DNA from: an uncultured Pseudomonadota bacterium
GTDB lineage: Bacteria; Myxococcota_A; UBA796; CAJQPC01
Assembly: GCA_913060515.1 (NCBI GenBank)
Contig: CAJXRZ010000006.1
Span: 62,001 to 126,000 of the forward strand
DNA: 64,000 nucleotides
Direction: 5' to 3'
Below the pieces are notes generated by a model, which was not told the DNA's origin, did not search any database, and worked only from the letters and a program-made list of their open reading frames with translations. Shown here in pieces: positions 40,180 to 49,515 of the stretch. The position numbers and the translations under genes were made by a program. Position 1 is the first letter of the stretch, and the number at the start of each line of letters is the position of its first letter.

Positions 40180-41034
40180 GTGAAGGTTCGTTTTTGGGGC
40201 GTGCGAGGGTCCATACCGGTCCCTGGTGCCAGCACCCAAAAATGGGGAGGAAACTCCTCTTGTGTCGAAGTCAGCCACGGTGATCACGTGCTGGTGTTGG
40301 ACTGTGGAACCGGCGCACGCGCGCTTGGCCAGGACCTGTTTACCCGTGGCGGGCGAGAGCTGGATCTGCTCTTCACCCACTTCCACATGGACCACGTCTT
40401 TGGCTTTCCATTCTTTGGCCCGATCTATGCGCCCGGCTTCAAGGTGCGGGTCACAGCGCCCGGCTTCTCAGAGGAGGAGTGTCGGCAGAAGCTGGCCCGC
40501 TTCGTCAACGGGCTCTACCACCCGGTCCGAATGCGTGAGATTCCCTGTGAGCTGAGCTTTCATCCGCTCATGCCTGGGCGAGCCGTCAAGCGCGGCATCT
40601 TCAATGTGCAGGGAATTCGGCTGAATCACCCGGGCGGCTCCGTTGGCTACCGGGTCTCGGTGGGGGAGCAGAGCATGCTCTACATCACCGACACCGCGCC
40701 CTTGGCCCGAGAAGGCGAAGGCGTCATGGCTGACAAGCCGCCTTCCTCGTCCGAGGCCAGGCTGCTCAAGCTGATGGAGAACGCAGACGTGGTCGTCTTC
40801 GACACCATGTTCTCCTACAACGAGTACCTTGAGAAGATGACCTGGGGGCACGCCTACCCGGAGTACGCGCGTCGCCTCTGTGAGTTGTCAGGGGCACGGC
40901 ACTTGGTCTTGTTCCACCACGCCCCCGATGCAGACGACGAGGCCCTGGATGCCTTGGCCGCCAGCTGGGCAGGGAACACCGCACCGACGGTGACCCTGGC
41001 TCAGGAAGGGGGCAGTGTGGATCTGGAGGGGTAG
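40180..41034 (+). CDS. Metallo-beta-lactamase-fold hydrolase
   Basis: A 284-aa protein of the MBL superfamily. N-terminal KVRFWGVRGSIPVPG and GGNSSCVEV are typical of the phosphodiesterase-like subgroup; the metal motif is THFHMDH (about 67-73), with further ligands in LNHPGGS (about 152), ITDTA (about 169) and the C-terminal FHHAP (about 248). It likely hydrolyses a phosphodiester or similar ester. It starts at GTG 40180. The 146 bases between tRNA and this gene hold a run of nine Cs (40039-40047) and a -10-like taagat at 40142 but no convincing promoter. Confidence 0.88.
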   Translation: MKVRFWGVRGSIPVPGASTQKWGGNSSCVEVSHGDHVLVLDCGTGARALGQDLFTRGGRELDLLFTHFHMDHVFGFPFFGPIYAPGFKVRVTAPGFSEEECRQKLARFVNGLYHPVRMREIPCELSFHPLMPGRAVKRGIFNVQGIRLNHPGGSVGYRVSVGEQSMLYITDTAPLAREGEGVMADKPPSSSEARLLKLMENADVVVFDTMFSYNEYLEKMTWGHAYPEYARRLCELSGARHLVLFHHAPDADDEALDALAASWAGNTAPTVTLAQEGGSVDLEG

Positions 41035-41048
41035 CGCCGCTCTTCGAC

Positions 41049-41378
41049 TTGGTCTTGGCTTCAGGGATCCTAGTCGGAGTGTTCACCGGAGTAGTCGGCC
41101 TTTGGATCCCCGGCTTCTTGAACGCCATCTGGCGAGCCAGCTTGCAGCAACGTGCTGCGGGACTGGAGGCCCTCGGCCTGGAGATCCGTCCCAGCCTAGG
41201 CCCCAAGATTCGGGCCTATGGATACGTCGATGGGCACGCCGTCAAGGTGCGATTGCGGGGTGGGCTTCGCGGTGAGCGCGTCGAGATCCACGCCGGTCCC
41301 GAGCACCTGGTCTCGGAGTTGGTGGGTGACCCGGCCGACCTGGTCCGAGAGCTTCTGGCCGGCCGCTCGCCCGCGTAG
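41049..41378 (+). CDS. Small anchored hypothetical protein
   Basis: A 109-aa protein, TTG start. One N-terminal hydrophobic segment (about residues 3-24, including GILVGVFTGVVGLWIPGFL) and a basic, beta-prone C-terminal part (YGYVDGHAVKVRLRGGLRGERVEIHAGP). No family recognised. The gene lies in the wake of the MBL gene and is convergent with the gene at 41505. Confidence 0.55.
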   Translation: MVLASGILVGVFTGVVGLWIPGFLNAIWRASLQQRAAGLEALGLEIRPSLGPKIRAYGYVDGHAVKVRLRGGLRGERVEIHAGPEHLVSELVGDPADLVRELLAGRSPA

Positions 41379-41400
41379 CGCGATGCGCTCGGTGGGCGAG

Positions 41401-41497
41401 ATCCTGAGCGGTCTAGCGAAAGGGTGTCCGTGTCGGGTGCAATCACCCGACGCATCGCCCACGAGTCCGTCCGAGAGAAGACCAGACCGCTCAGGAT
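41401..41497. ncRNA. Candidate structured RNA/bidirectional element in a convergent intergenic region
   Basis: A perfect 14-bp inverted repeat (atcctgagcggtct at 41401-41414, agaccgctcaggat at 41484-41497) encloses 69 bases that contain a second hairpin, gtgtcgggtg / cacccgacgc at 41430-41453 (10 bp, one wobble, caat loop). It lies between convergent genes. It could be an independent small RNA, a processed 3' UTR, or a terminator for either gene. No T-tract and no clear promoter are seen. Confidence 0.4.
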
Positions 41498-41504
41498 GAA
41501 ACGC

Positions 41505-42560
41505 TTAGCCGAGGGCGTGGACCTCGCGGGCACTCTGACGGCGGGCATCGCCCTCCACAGCGTGCTGACGCAAGCGGTCCAAGACCTCGTTGAGTCGACC
41601 TGGGGTTTGCTCCCCAGGAAGGGTTCGGGCCAGGGTCAGGCCCACGCGGGCCTCTTCCAGGTAGGCCACGGCGTACTCCTGTAGGGAGGCGATGCGGTCT
41701 CGCTCCAAGCGGAGCTGGTCCGCGTGGCGCAGCAGCTGCTCCAGGTGCTTGGCGGTGGCCAGGCGGCGGTCGCGGGTGAAGGGATCTGCGGTCTCTTCGA
41801 TCTCCATGGCCAGGAGTTCAATGCGGTCCTCCAGATCGGAGTGGTCCACGGTGTCGAGCTGGCGGCCGATGGTCTGCAGGGAGCGCGCCAGGTTGAAGAC
41901 CCAACCTCCTACCTCCGCCAGCCCGTCCAGCATGTCTGCGTCTGCGTCGGTCTCCAGCTGCCGGTAGAGCTGTCCAGCACGGAGCACGGGCGGCCGGTAG
42001 GCCGCGCTCAGGCTGCGCTCGACTTCACGCTCTGAGGGCACGTGGGCCCGCGGCACCCAGCGCACCAGCGCTGGAAGGAGCAGCATGACGGCACCCAAGC
42101 CGGCCACGATGGCCTCGGCTGCGAGGGGGAGGCCTAGACCTCGCAGGAGCAAGAGGCTCGCGAGTGCAGCACCTCCAGCGCCTGCCAGGACGCCATTGAT
42201 CCCATCCAGCTTGCGAAAGCGTGGGCGGAGGTGGGCGAAGGCGGTGGCCAGTCCCAGCAGCGCCCCTGGCAAGAGCAGGGTGTGGCTGCCCAGCCAGGAC
42301 TCTGCCAGCACCCCAGCGATGGGCGCCGCAAGGAGCAGGGGGGCGAACTTCCACTGACGCAAGCTGGCCAGTGTCGCGCCCAGGCCCAGGCCAATGGCCG
42401 CAGGGAGCTCGGTCAGGGCAGGGGACCAGTTGGCCACATCTGCGCCGACCTGTACCAGGGCAAAGCCACCGGCCATGGCTGCAGCGGAGGCGGCCCACTG
42501 GGCTGGAGCGGCCCAGCTCAGGCGACCGGAGGAGTCTTGGGTTTCAGCGGGTCCAGACAC
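41505..42560 (-). CDS. Polytopic membrane protein with helical cytoplasmic tail
   Basis: A 351-aa protein. The first about 165 residues form six or more predicted membrane helices, rich in Ala/Leu/Gly; from about residue 180 the rest is a long charged helical region with coiled-coil character (EDRIELLAMEIEETADP, RRLATAKHLEQLLRHADQLRLERDR). GTG start at 42560, overlapping the upstream VWA-protein stop by 17 bases. Function unknown; the tail suggests a signalling or scaffolding role. Confidence 0.8.
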   Translation of the reverse strand: MSGPAETQDSSGRLSWAAPAQWAASAAAMAGGFALVQVGADVANWSPALTELPAAIGLGLGATLASLRQWKFAPLLLAAPIAGVLAESWLGSHTLLLPGALLGLATAFAHLRPRFRKLDGINGVLAGAGGAALASLLLLRGLGLPLAAEAIVAGLGAVMLLLPALVRWVPRAHVPSEREVERSLSAAYRPPVLRAGQLYRQLETDADADMLDGLAEVGGWVFNLARSLQTIGRQLDTVDHSDLEDRIELLAMEIEETADPFTRDRRLATAKHLEQLLRHADQLRLERDRIASLQEYAVAYLEEARVGLTLARTLPGEQTPGRLNEVLDRLRQHAVEGDARRQSAREVHALG

Positions 42561-43953
42561 GGTTGTCCTCCTTGTTGCTCTTGATGGCGTAGCGGCCCTG
42601 CTCGGAGCTGGGGTCGTTGTTCTCGTAGAGGTCTTGCTGACGCATCAGGGCGCCGCTCTGCTCTTCCAGGCGCGTGCTGCCGTAGCGAGAGGCCGCCTCA
42701 CCAGCGACCAGCGCACTGGAGTTGATGAGCTGGTTGCTGCCCTCGATGTCGCCGTCCTCGAAGGCGTACGCGGCCTTCTGTGCCAGGTCCGCGGCGGCCG
42801 CTTCGTTTCCGACGACGGCCAGCTCACGGTTGGCGCTGCGCTCGACGATGGTGGGGCTGTCCGTGACCGTGGCCTGAACCGCGACGACTCCGACTTGTGT
42901 GGCTCCCTCGCTCAAGCGCACAGTCGCAGCGTCCAAGGTCTGACCCTCGGAGCCCGCCTTCATGCGAACGCGCATCACCACGCGGCGGGTCTCGCCCCCG
43001 TAGACGTCGCCCAGCCAGATGCGCAGGCCGGTGTCGGTCTGGGTGGCCTCGTAGCCGATGACATCGATGAGCTCGGCATCGTCCAGCGCGATGTCCAGTC
43101 CTACGCCGCGCGCGGCCACCGAGTTCAAGCGGTGCAACTCGTCATCAAAGGCGGCTTGTAGGGACTCTGCGTCGTTCACGAAGCGGTAGCTGCCGCCACC
43201 GGAGTCGGCCATCTGGGCCAGCAGATCTTCGTTGTAGTCCAAGCCCAGGCCGATGGTGGAGACCGCCACCCCCTCTTGGGCATAGCGTCCGGCGGCGTTG
43301 GAGAGCTCGCTGGGCAACTGCACGCCGACGTTGGCGTAGCCATCGGAGAGCAGGATGACCCGGTCAACGGACTCTGGGGTTGCGTTGGCGCGCACCTGGA
43401 GTTGGCCCATGCTCAGGCCCTCGTGCAGGTTGGTGCTTCCAGCCGGTTGGATGGAGCGGATGGCGCTGTAGAGGGCAGCGGGGTTGTGTACTGGCGTACT
43501 CGGGACCACCACCTGGGCGCTGCTTGCGAAGCTCACCAGCGCGAAGCGGTCATCGTCTTGCAGTGCGCCGACCAAGTCTTCGGCAGCCTGATGTGCAAAG
43601 CCCATGCGGTCCTGCTGACGCATGGAGCCTGAGCGGTCCACGACGACAGCGACGTTGATGGGCGCCCGCTCTCCACCCTCGACCTCGTCTGCGCGAACGG
43701 TCACCACCAAGAGGCGCTCTTGGGTGCTGCCTTCGATCAGCGCGGCGTGGTCCAGGCCGGCCTCCAGGTGCAGGACTCCGCTGTTCACTTGTGCGGTGAG
43801 GGGCGCCACCTCAAGGGGTTCCGGGGTCGGGAGCTCGACGGGTTCCTGTACGGGAGGACCGCCGTTTGCGAACGCGCTCCACTGTGGCGCCAGCAGTGCG
43901 GTGACGCCGGCGATAAGACCAAGGGCTGCGGTGGGTTGCCAGCTGCGCATCAT
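42544..43953 (-). CDS. Exported VWA-domain protein (YfbK-like)
   Basis: About 469 aa. Signal peptide (MRSWQPTAALGLIAGVTALLA). The von Willebrand A domain (about 110-290) has the MIDAS DRSGS (DxSxS), SFASSAQ, a TNLHEGL Thr and ILLSDGYANVG, so it should bind a divalent metal and a protein ligand. A C-terminal beta/helical region (about 300-450) resembles the companion domain of YfbK-like proteins. Translation of the membrane-protein gene starts within its 3' end. ATGs at 43953 and 43950 are possible starts. Confidence 0.9.
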   Translation of the reverse strand: MMRSWQPTAALGLIAGVTALLAPQWSAFANGGPPVQEPVELPTPEPLEVAPLTAQVNSGVLHLEAGLDHAALIEGSTQERLLVVTVRADEVEGGERAPINVAVVVDRSGSMRQQDRMGFAHQAAEDLVGALQDDDRFALVSFASSAQVVVPSTPVHNPAALYSAIRSIQPAGSTNLHEGLSMGQLQVRANATPESVDRVILLSDGYANVGVQLPSELSNAAGRYAQEGVAVSTIGLGLDYNEDLLAQMADSGGGSYRFVNDAESLQAAFDDELHRLNSVAARGVGLDIALDDAELIDVIGYEATQTDTGLRIWLGDVYGGETRRVVMRVRMKAGSEGQTLDAATVRLSEGATQVGVVAVQATVTDSPTIVERSANRELAVVGNEAAAADLAQKAAYAFEDGDIEGSNQLINSSALVAGEAASRYGSTRLEEQSGALMRQQDLYENNDPSSEQGRYAIKSNKEDNRVWTR

Positions 43954-44055
43954 GACTCCTAGAAAAGGGCTACTTCGTGGAGCCAACGCAGCGGCGACGG
44001 GCCGGCTTACACTGCCCGGGATCTTTTTTTCCCACCCCCTACTGGAGACTGGAAC

Positions 44056-46023
44056 GTGCTGAGCATCCTCTTGCTTTCACTCCCGCTCGTCTCCGGCTGT
44101 GTGCCGCGCTCAGAGCGCAGGGTGGAAGCACTCTCTCAAGCAGCGCAGACAGACGCGCACGCCATCGATGTCTTGGTCAAGGCGCTGCGGGTCCAGGACG
44201 AAGAGGTCTGGCATTTGGCCTACGCCGAGCTGCTTGCCTTGGGCGACAGAGCGGGTCCCGCCCTGAGACGATCGGTGATCAAGCGCAAGCCCGAGGCCGG
44301 CAGGGCGCTCTTGCTCTTGGGAGAAATGGGCGATCCGGCCCACTTTGATCTGCTCTTGGCTGCTGAGAAGGTGCCGGCTCTGAAGGCCTACGCCGACCAA
44401 GCCTGGGTACTGGCCGAGGCCCATCTCTACGAGCGCATTCTGGCGGAGCCCAGCCTGGAGCTCTGCGATGCCTACCTGGCCCAGTTTGGGCAGGGTCCTG
44501 GAGCCCAGCATGTGCAGGACTTGCGCTTTGAGCGGGAGGCTTGGATTGCGCTTCAGGACTTGGGTCCAAAGGCCTCCTCTGCGGAGCTGGTCGCGTTCAT
44601 CAAGCGCTGGCGCGGCACCGAGGCTGACCTACAAGCGCGGGCATGGGTGGCGCGAAAGGCGGTGGCTCAGGCCGAGCTTCTGATCGATGCCGGTCGCCCG
44701 GACGAGGCCCTGGCCCGACTGGAGGAGGCCCGACGTTGGGATGCTGAGGTGGACACCCGGGTGGCCGAAGGGCGCGCACGTGAGGCTCTGGGCCGGGACC
44801 TGGCCAGCGCAGCGGACTTGGACGCTGCGCTCGAAGAGCTCGAGGCTGCGCGGGAGCTTGGCAGTGAGAACGGCGATTTGCTGGGAAGCCTCTACTTGGA
44901 GCGCGCGCGCGCGAACTTCTTGGACGGTGACCCCGTCGGCGGCATGCGGGATCTGGCCTTGGCGCGAAGCCGGCAGCCCAGCATCAGCGGCGCCGCCAAT
45001 CAGATCGAGGAGATGCAGGCCAAGCGCCTTCTGGCCGAAGTCAGCGGTGGAGGTGCGGAGCGGGGCCTGGCAGCCCAAGCCCTGGCTCAGTCACCGGCTC
45101 AGAGGGCGGCTCTGGACCCGCTGATTCTCGAGGCCTTGGCCCGAGGGGACATCGTTCCTTTGGAGGCCTTGGCGCGGGCCTCTTCAGGAATGGACGCCGC
45201 GGGACGGAAGGCGAACAACGGGGTCATCGATCAGGCCCTGCAGAACAGCCACGCGCGGGCGTTGGTGCTGCTGGGCGAGGGCACTCTCGCCCCTCTGCTT
45301 GAGCCCGAGGCCCCTTGGTCGCGAGAGGGGCGCCAAGCCCGCCAGGACGCCTTGGCGCTGCTCTTGGCCTACGAGACATCGGTTCGTCTGGCCAAAGGCG
45401 AGGTCGCCAGCGGTCGCCGCATTCTCTCGCCTCTGCCGCAGGACCGGGTGCTCAGCGAAGTGGAGATCTTGGCCTTGGCCGAGCGAGGGGCCACTCCGAT
45501 GACCCGGAACTTGCCTCAGCTGCATCGGGTTCAGCTGCTTCGCTGGGCCTTGGAGGCCGGCGACATGGTGGTCGAGCAGGTGCGCTCCAACCCCGGCCCT
45601 CTGGCCAGCGGCCTGCTCTTGGACCCTCAGCTGCCGACCGACATGTTGGACTGGCGCCTGCTCTATGCCCGATCCCGTCGCCTCAGCCGGGCACCCTTCG
45701 AGGGCCAGCAGGCGGCAGTGAGCGCCCAGCGCAGCGGCGATGTGATGCAGATCTTGGTGGAGGCGCCTCGCGGGGTCCCGGCCTTGAGCGATCCGGGGCT
45801 GGGCTCGCTGCTCACGGTGCTCTTCGCCCTCTCTCCGGTGGCCATGCAGGGAGACCTGAGCTTGCAGAAGCTGGAGGTCCAAGCGGTGGACCCTGCGGGC
45901 AACTTGGCTCGAATGGCCATCGACCGCCGCTCCTCTGAGCGCATGAACTGGTCGCTCATCGCCAGTGAGGCGCCCTTTACTGGGGACCACGTGGCCTTTG
46001 TGTTCGACGCCGAGCTGCGCTGA
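44056..46023 (+). CDS. Large repeat-containing lipoprotein
   Basis: A 655-aa protein with a lipoprotein signal (MLSILLLSLPLVSGC, Cys15; start is GTG). The mature part is helical throughout: HEAT-like segments near the N-terminus (VDVLVKAL-type and LAYAELLALGDRAG) and TPR-like segments later (AELLIDAGRPDEALARLEEARRW). The C-terminal about 120 residues look beta-containing (MQILVEAPRGVPALSDPGL). It likely is a peripheral outer-membrane scaffold. Function unknown. Confidence 0.82.
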   Translation: MLSILLLSLPLVSGCVPRSERRVEALSQAAQTDAHAIDVLVKALRVQDEEVWHLAYAELLALGDRAGPALRRSVIKRKPEAGRALLLLGEMGDPAHFDLLLAAEKVPALKAYADQAWVLAEAHLYERILAEPSLELCDAYLAQFGQGPGAQHVQDLRFEREAWIALQDLGPKASSAELVAFIKRWRGTEADLQARAWVARKAVAQAELLIDAGRPDEALARLEEARRWDAEVDTRVAEGRAREALGRDLASAADLDAALEELEAARELGSENGDLLGSLYLERARANFLDGDPVGGMRDLALARSRQPSISGAANQIEEMQAKRLLAEVSGGGAERGLAAQALAQSPAQRAALDPLILEALARGDIVPLEALARASSGMDAAGRKANNGVIDQALQNSHARALVLLGEGTLAPLLEPEAPWSREGRQARQDALALLLAYETSVRLAKGEVASGRRILSPLPQDRVLSEVEILALAERGATPMTRNLPQLHRVQLLRWALEAGDMVVEQVRSNPGPLASGLLLDPQLPTDMLDWRLLYARSRRLSRAPFEGQQAAVSAQRSGDVMQILVEAPRGVPALSDPGLGSLLTVLFALSPVAMQGDLSLQKLEVQAVDPAGNLARMAIDRRSSERMNWSLIASEAPFTGDHVAFVFDAELR

Positions 46024-46044
46024 GCCTCGCCATTGGGTGGCGGA

Positions 46045-47613
46045 CTACCTCGGCGCCCAGAGCTCTCGCTCGCCGGAACGCACGCGATGCCAGCCGGCCT
46101 CTTGGAGCAGCCGCTCCGCATCGGAGCTGCGGCCGTGCAGCTCGTCGGGATGCAGCACGATCCAGTTCACGCTCGCAGGGATGTCCAAGGCCGCTGGCAG
46201 GGGCTGCTTGCTCAAGGGATCCAGGGCGCGCAGGCTGTCCAAGCCATCTTGGGTCGCGACGCCGACGTTGTTGAAGTCCGGCGCCCAGGGGGTGCCCATG
46301 CCGTGGCCGACCTGCTGGTAGAGGAACCAACGTGCTCGGGCCCGGCTGCGGTTGATCTCGCCAGGCGGCACGGCGATGGGACCGGGCAGATCCAGAAGGA
46401 CCTGGCCCTCAAGCTCGGTGTAGGCGGGGTCCAGGTCAGCTGGACTACCGGGAAGGATGGGCTCAATGGGTGAGAGCAGCAAGCCTTCGAGCACGATGAT
46501 GGGAGCCAGCCATGCCCCAAATCTCCAGCGCTGTGTAGCCCAGCCGGCCAGGCCACCCAAGACCACCAGGGTGCCTGCGTGGAAGCGGTAGGGAAAGCGG
46601 ATGGCGGAGAGGGGCGGCAAGGAGAACCAAGGGCCGACCCCAAAGCTGAGGACGAAGAAAACAAGGCCCGCTGCGGCCCATCGGGGGCGCTCACGGACTG
46701 CGAGAAGCGCACAAATGGGCAGCACAAATCCGATCCAGCTGGTCTTGGCAAAGGGGTTCAGGCCTTCTGCCAATCCGGGGGTCCAGAGGGCGATGTCGGT
46801 GCCCATTGCTGCGCGGATCTCCGGCGCCAGGGGGGCCAGATCCGGCGTAAAGGAGGTGAAAGCCACCAAGCCCGGCAGGGCGATGAGCAGGCCTGCGATG
46901 CCCTGCGCCCAGGCCCGAGGTCCGAGCATCGCGGCGACCAAGCAGACCACCGCGCCCAGGTACCAGCTCGAGAGCAAACAGAGCCCAAATGCAAGCACCG
47001 CCAGAGCGTCTCGCCGTGCCCGAGTGGCCCAGAGAAAGAGGGCGAGGGTCCAGCCGTCCAGGCCCTCCACAATGCCCTCGACTGCGTAGCCTTGAAAGAA
47101 GGGGCTGCAGCCGAAAGCGGCCGCAGCGACCAGAGCGCCTGCTGGCCGCAGACCCCATGCTCTTGCAGCCCCAAAAGCACAGAGCACTGTCGCGATGCGC
47201 GCCAAGACGACGCCGAGATTCCAGGTGTTTGGCACCCCGAGCCAAGACATCAGGGGAGCCGCCAGCCAGCCGTGCAGGGGCGAGGAGTAGTAGAAGGGCA
47301 TGCCCTCTGGGGCGGCCAGCTGCTGCGTGTACTCAGGTAGGAAGGCGCCGCTCTGGGAGAAGGCCCACATGCCCCAAACGCTGGGGTAGAGATCGGTGTA
47401 GGGCTGCCCGATGAGCTGACCCTGAAGCAGGGCTGGCAGAGCGGGGCCCAAGCCCCAAATCAGAGCCAGAGCCGCCGCAGCCCACCAGCCGTGACCCAAT
47501 GAGAGCTGGGCCGAGAGGGCTTGGAAGGCAGATCGGGGGGAAGAGTCTGGGGAGGGGCCCCGAGGCGAACCCTGGGGCGAGCCCTGAGGTGGGCCCGAGA
47601 CCCCTTCGCTCAA
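46045..47613 (-). CDS. Large multi-pass membrane protein, GT-C-like (paralog of 7685-9547)
   Basis: A 522-aa protein, TTG start overlapping the upstream lipoprotein stop. A Ser/Pro/Gly-rich N-terminus (about 40 residues) precedes about ten membrane helices. The first loop includes an acidic site (GQPYTDLYPS) and the C-terminal about 110 residues are soluble. The architecture parallels the protein at 7685-9547 (YTDLYPSVWGMWAFSQSG against GVDMYGTIWFYWWIQ after the first helix). A glycosyltransferase-like role is inferred from topology. Confidence 0.75.
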   Translation of the reverse strand: MSEGVSGPPQGSPQGSPRGPSPDSSPRSAFQALSAQLSLGHGWWAAAALALIWGLGPALPALLQGQLIGQPYTDLYPSVWGMWAFSQSGAFLPEYTQQLAAPEGMPFYYSSPLHGWLAAPLMSWLGVPNTWNLGVVLARIATVLCAFGAARAWGLRPAGALVAAAAFGCSPFFQGYAVEGIVEGLDGWTLALFLWATRARRDALAVLAFGLCLLSSWYLGAVVCLVAAMLGPRAWAQGIAGLLIALPGLVAFTSFTPDLAPLAPEIRAAMGTDIALWTPGLAEGLNPFAKTSWIGFVLPICALLAVRERPRWAAAGLVFFVLSFGVGPWFSLPPLSAIRFPYRFHAGTLVVLGGLAGWATQRWRFGAWLAPIIVLEGLLLSPIEPILPGSPADLDPAYTELEGQVLLDLPGPIAVPPGEINRSRARARWFLYQQVGHGMGTPWAPDFNNVGVATQDGLDSLRALDPLSKQPLPAALDIPASVNWIVLHPDELHGRSSDAERLLQEAGWHRVRSGERELWAPR

Positions 47614-48323
47614 AAGCCGCCCGAGGCGGAGAGACCTTCACAGTTCACGGAGTAGATCTCGCCCTTGATGTAGCCCTGGGCCTGCACTTCGTCCGGGCTG
47701 GTGCTCAGTACGCCGCGGTAGCCGCCCAAGTTCAGGGTGGTCTTTAGGGTCTTGGCGCCTTGGTCATGGAACTCAATGCTCAGAGTCTCCTTGAAGGCCG
47801 AGGCGTTGTAGAAGGGGCCGTCCCAGAAGTAGCCCGCGTCAGAGCCGCCTTCGTAGACAAACTCGCCCTCGCCGTAGGCGCAGTTCACGCCTGCCACCAC
47901 GCCGCTGCTGCCGTCCTGCAGGTCGTAGTCGACCACCGGAGGGGCGCCGACCAGGGTGATGCTGACGTTGCAGTGGTTGTCCAGGAAGAGCTCGTTCAGG
48001 TCGACCGGGGGCGCGTCCTTCTCGTAGAGCTCGCCCACCATCTGGCAGGTCGCCGACGGGTTGGAGGTCGCGTAGATGAAGGTCTTCTTGTCGGTGTAGT
48101 AGCTGAAGGCCGTGACGATCTCGGTGTCGGCCTTCAGGTCGCTTCCGTCGCGCAGGGTCACGCTTCCGCTCGCCGTCGAGGCAGGTACGTCGGTGTCCGT
48201 GTCGGTGTCCGTGTCGGCGTCCGCATCGGTGTCTGCGTCCCCCGAGGTGTCATCGGTGTTGTTGCTGTCGTCTGTGTCGACGTCGTCGGTGCAAGCCAAC
48301 AGGCCCATCAGAAGCAAGGTCAT
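47610..48323 (-). CDS. Lipoprotein with Asp/Thr repeat linker
   Basis: About 237 aa. Short lipoprotein signal (MTLLLMGLLAC, Cys11), an acidic linker of repeated DTD/DAD units (about 15-45), then a beta-rich domain with two conserved Cys pairs (ATCQMVGELYEK, NHCNVSITL, GVNCAYGEGEF, CEGLS). The repeat linker is typical of surface lipoproteins in this kind of organism. Overlaps the membrane-protein start (TTGA). Confidence 0.83.
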   Translation of the reverse strand: MTLLLMGLLACTDDVDTDDSNNTDDTSGDADTDADADTDTDTDTDVPASTASGSVTLRDGSDLKADTEIVTAFSYYTDKKTFIYATSNPSATCQMVGELYEKDAPPVDLNELFLDNHCNVSITLVGAPPVVDYDLQDGSSGVVAGVNCAYGEGEFVYEGGSDAGYFWDGPFYNASAFKETLSIEFHDQGAKTLKTTLNLGGYRGVLSTSPDEVQAQGYIKGEIYSVNCEGLSASGGF

Positions 48324-48342
48324 GGAGTCCTCCAAGAGCGCA

Positions 48343-49413
48343 TCATGCCACCGCATCGGGGGGGGACTCTAAAGGCTCACGCTCTGTTGACCAGATCTCA
48401 CGGAGGCTGAGGCCTTCCCTCCAGATGGCCAGCAGGCCAAGGGTGGTCACGGGAATGAAGGAGACCGCCCAGAAGAGCATCGCGAAGGCCTTCGCGCCCG
48501 TTGGCTCTACGCTCCAGAGCAGCATGGTCTGCTCCATGGCGACTTGAAAGACCCCCAGGAAACCAGGGGCTTGAGGGAGCACGACCGCCAACGCGATGGC
48601 CACGGCGGTAAAGCAGGCTGCGCCGAAGCTCAGCTCAAAGTCAAAGGCATAGAACAGCAGGGAGATCGCCAGGGCGCCGTTGAACCAGATGACCGCCGAG
48701 ATGCCGGCTGCCCTGGCCATGCCGCCCAAGTCTCTTGCGCTGCCCAAGCCCACGACGAAGCCGTCGAAGAGCTCGTTGAATGGCTTGGCCACCGGAGCCG
48801 GAGCCAGGCCGGTGATCTTGCGGAAGATCCTTCCAGCTTGCTCCCCACGCGAGGCCAAGACGAAGAACACCGCCATGCATGCCAAGGCCACCAATCCAAA
48901 GGCACCGCCGTAGAGCTTCAGCTTGTAGACCAACTCCGCATCGTGGGCGCCGCCGTCGCCAGGCTGAGTGGGCAGCACGATCACCATCGTGACCAGCACG
49001 CAGATCAGGCCAAAGATGTCGTAGACGCGTTCCATGACCGCCGTGGCGAGCACGGCTGCGAAGGGCACGCCGAGCTTTCGACTGGCCACCAGGGGCTTGG
49101 CGATCTCCCCTGCACGGGCGGGCAGCAGTGTGTTGGCGGCTGCGCCGATCAGGATGGCCATCAGCAGGTCCCAGCGGGAAGCCTCTGGGGCAACCGGCTT
49201 GAGCAGGATGCGCCAGCGGAAGGCGCGCATGAAGAACTCGCTGAGAATCAGGACAATGGCGCCTAGGACGGGCAGCGGCTTGACCCCAGCGAGTGACTCG
49301 CCAAGCAGTGGCCAGTCCACGTCCGCTAGGAAGTAGGCGAAGAGGACGGCCGCTAGGACCAGCCCTAGCCAAACGCCGACAGAGAAGCGGCGATGTTTCG
49401 CAGGGGGGGCCAC
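48343..49413 (-). CDS. Lysylphosphatidylglycerol-synthase TM-like / UPF0104 flippase-type membrane protein
   Basis: A 356-aa protein with about eight membrane helices. It shows the LPG synthase transmembrane-region pattern: FMRAFRWRILLKPV (about 62-75), NTLLPARAGEIAKP (about 95-108) and LPQAPGFLGVFQVAMEQTML (about 285-304). Relatives translocate or modify lipids or polyisoprenyl-linked sugars. No synthetase domain is attached, so it is a transporter-like or stand-alone version. Starts at a GTG; divergent from the PfkB gene with 102 bases between. Confidence 0.87.
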   Translation of the reverse strand: MAPPAKHRRFSVGVWLGLVLAAVLFAYFLADVDWPLLGESLAGVKPLPVLGAIVLILSEFFMRAFRWRILLKPVAPEASRWDLLMAILIGAAANTLLPARAGEIAKPLVASRKLGVPFAAVLATAVMERVYDIFGLICVLVTMVIVLPTQPGDGGAHDAELVYKLKLYGGAFGLVALACMAVFFVLASRGEQAGRIFRKITGLAPAPVAKPFNELFDGFVVGLGSARDLGGMARAAGISAVIWFNGALAISLLFYAFDFELSFGAACFTAVAIALAVVLPQAPGFLGVFQVAMEQTMLLWSVEPTGAKAFAMLFWAVSFIPVTTLGLLAIWREGLSLREIWSTEREPLESPPDAVA

Positions 49414-49515
49414 TCCCAGAGGCTACCATTCGGCTGGGATTCCATCGACGCCGCGCTCGGTGATGTGCCGGAGGAGCCGCGTTGGAATACAGGCGCCCTC
49501 CCTCTTGGAGTAGCC

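Noticed and set aside
39957-40180. tRNA gene as an integration site of a mobile element
   Set aside because: No direct repeat of the tRNA 3' end, integrase or composition shift is seen on either side.
41401-41497. Considered as SRP (4.5S) RNA or 6S RNA
   Set aside because: It lacks the conserved SRP apical loop, and it is too short for 6S. Kept only as an unassigned structured element.
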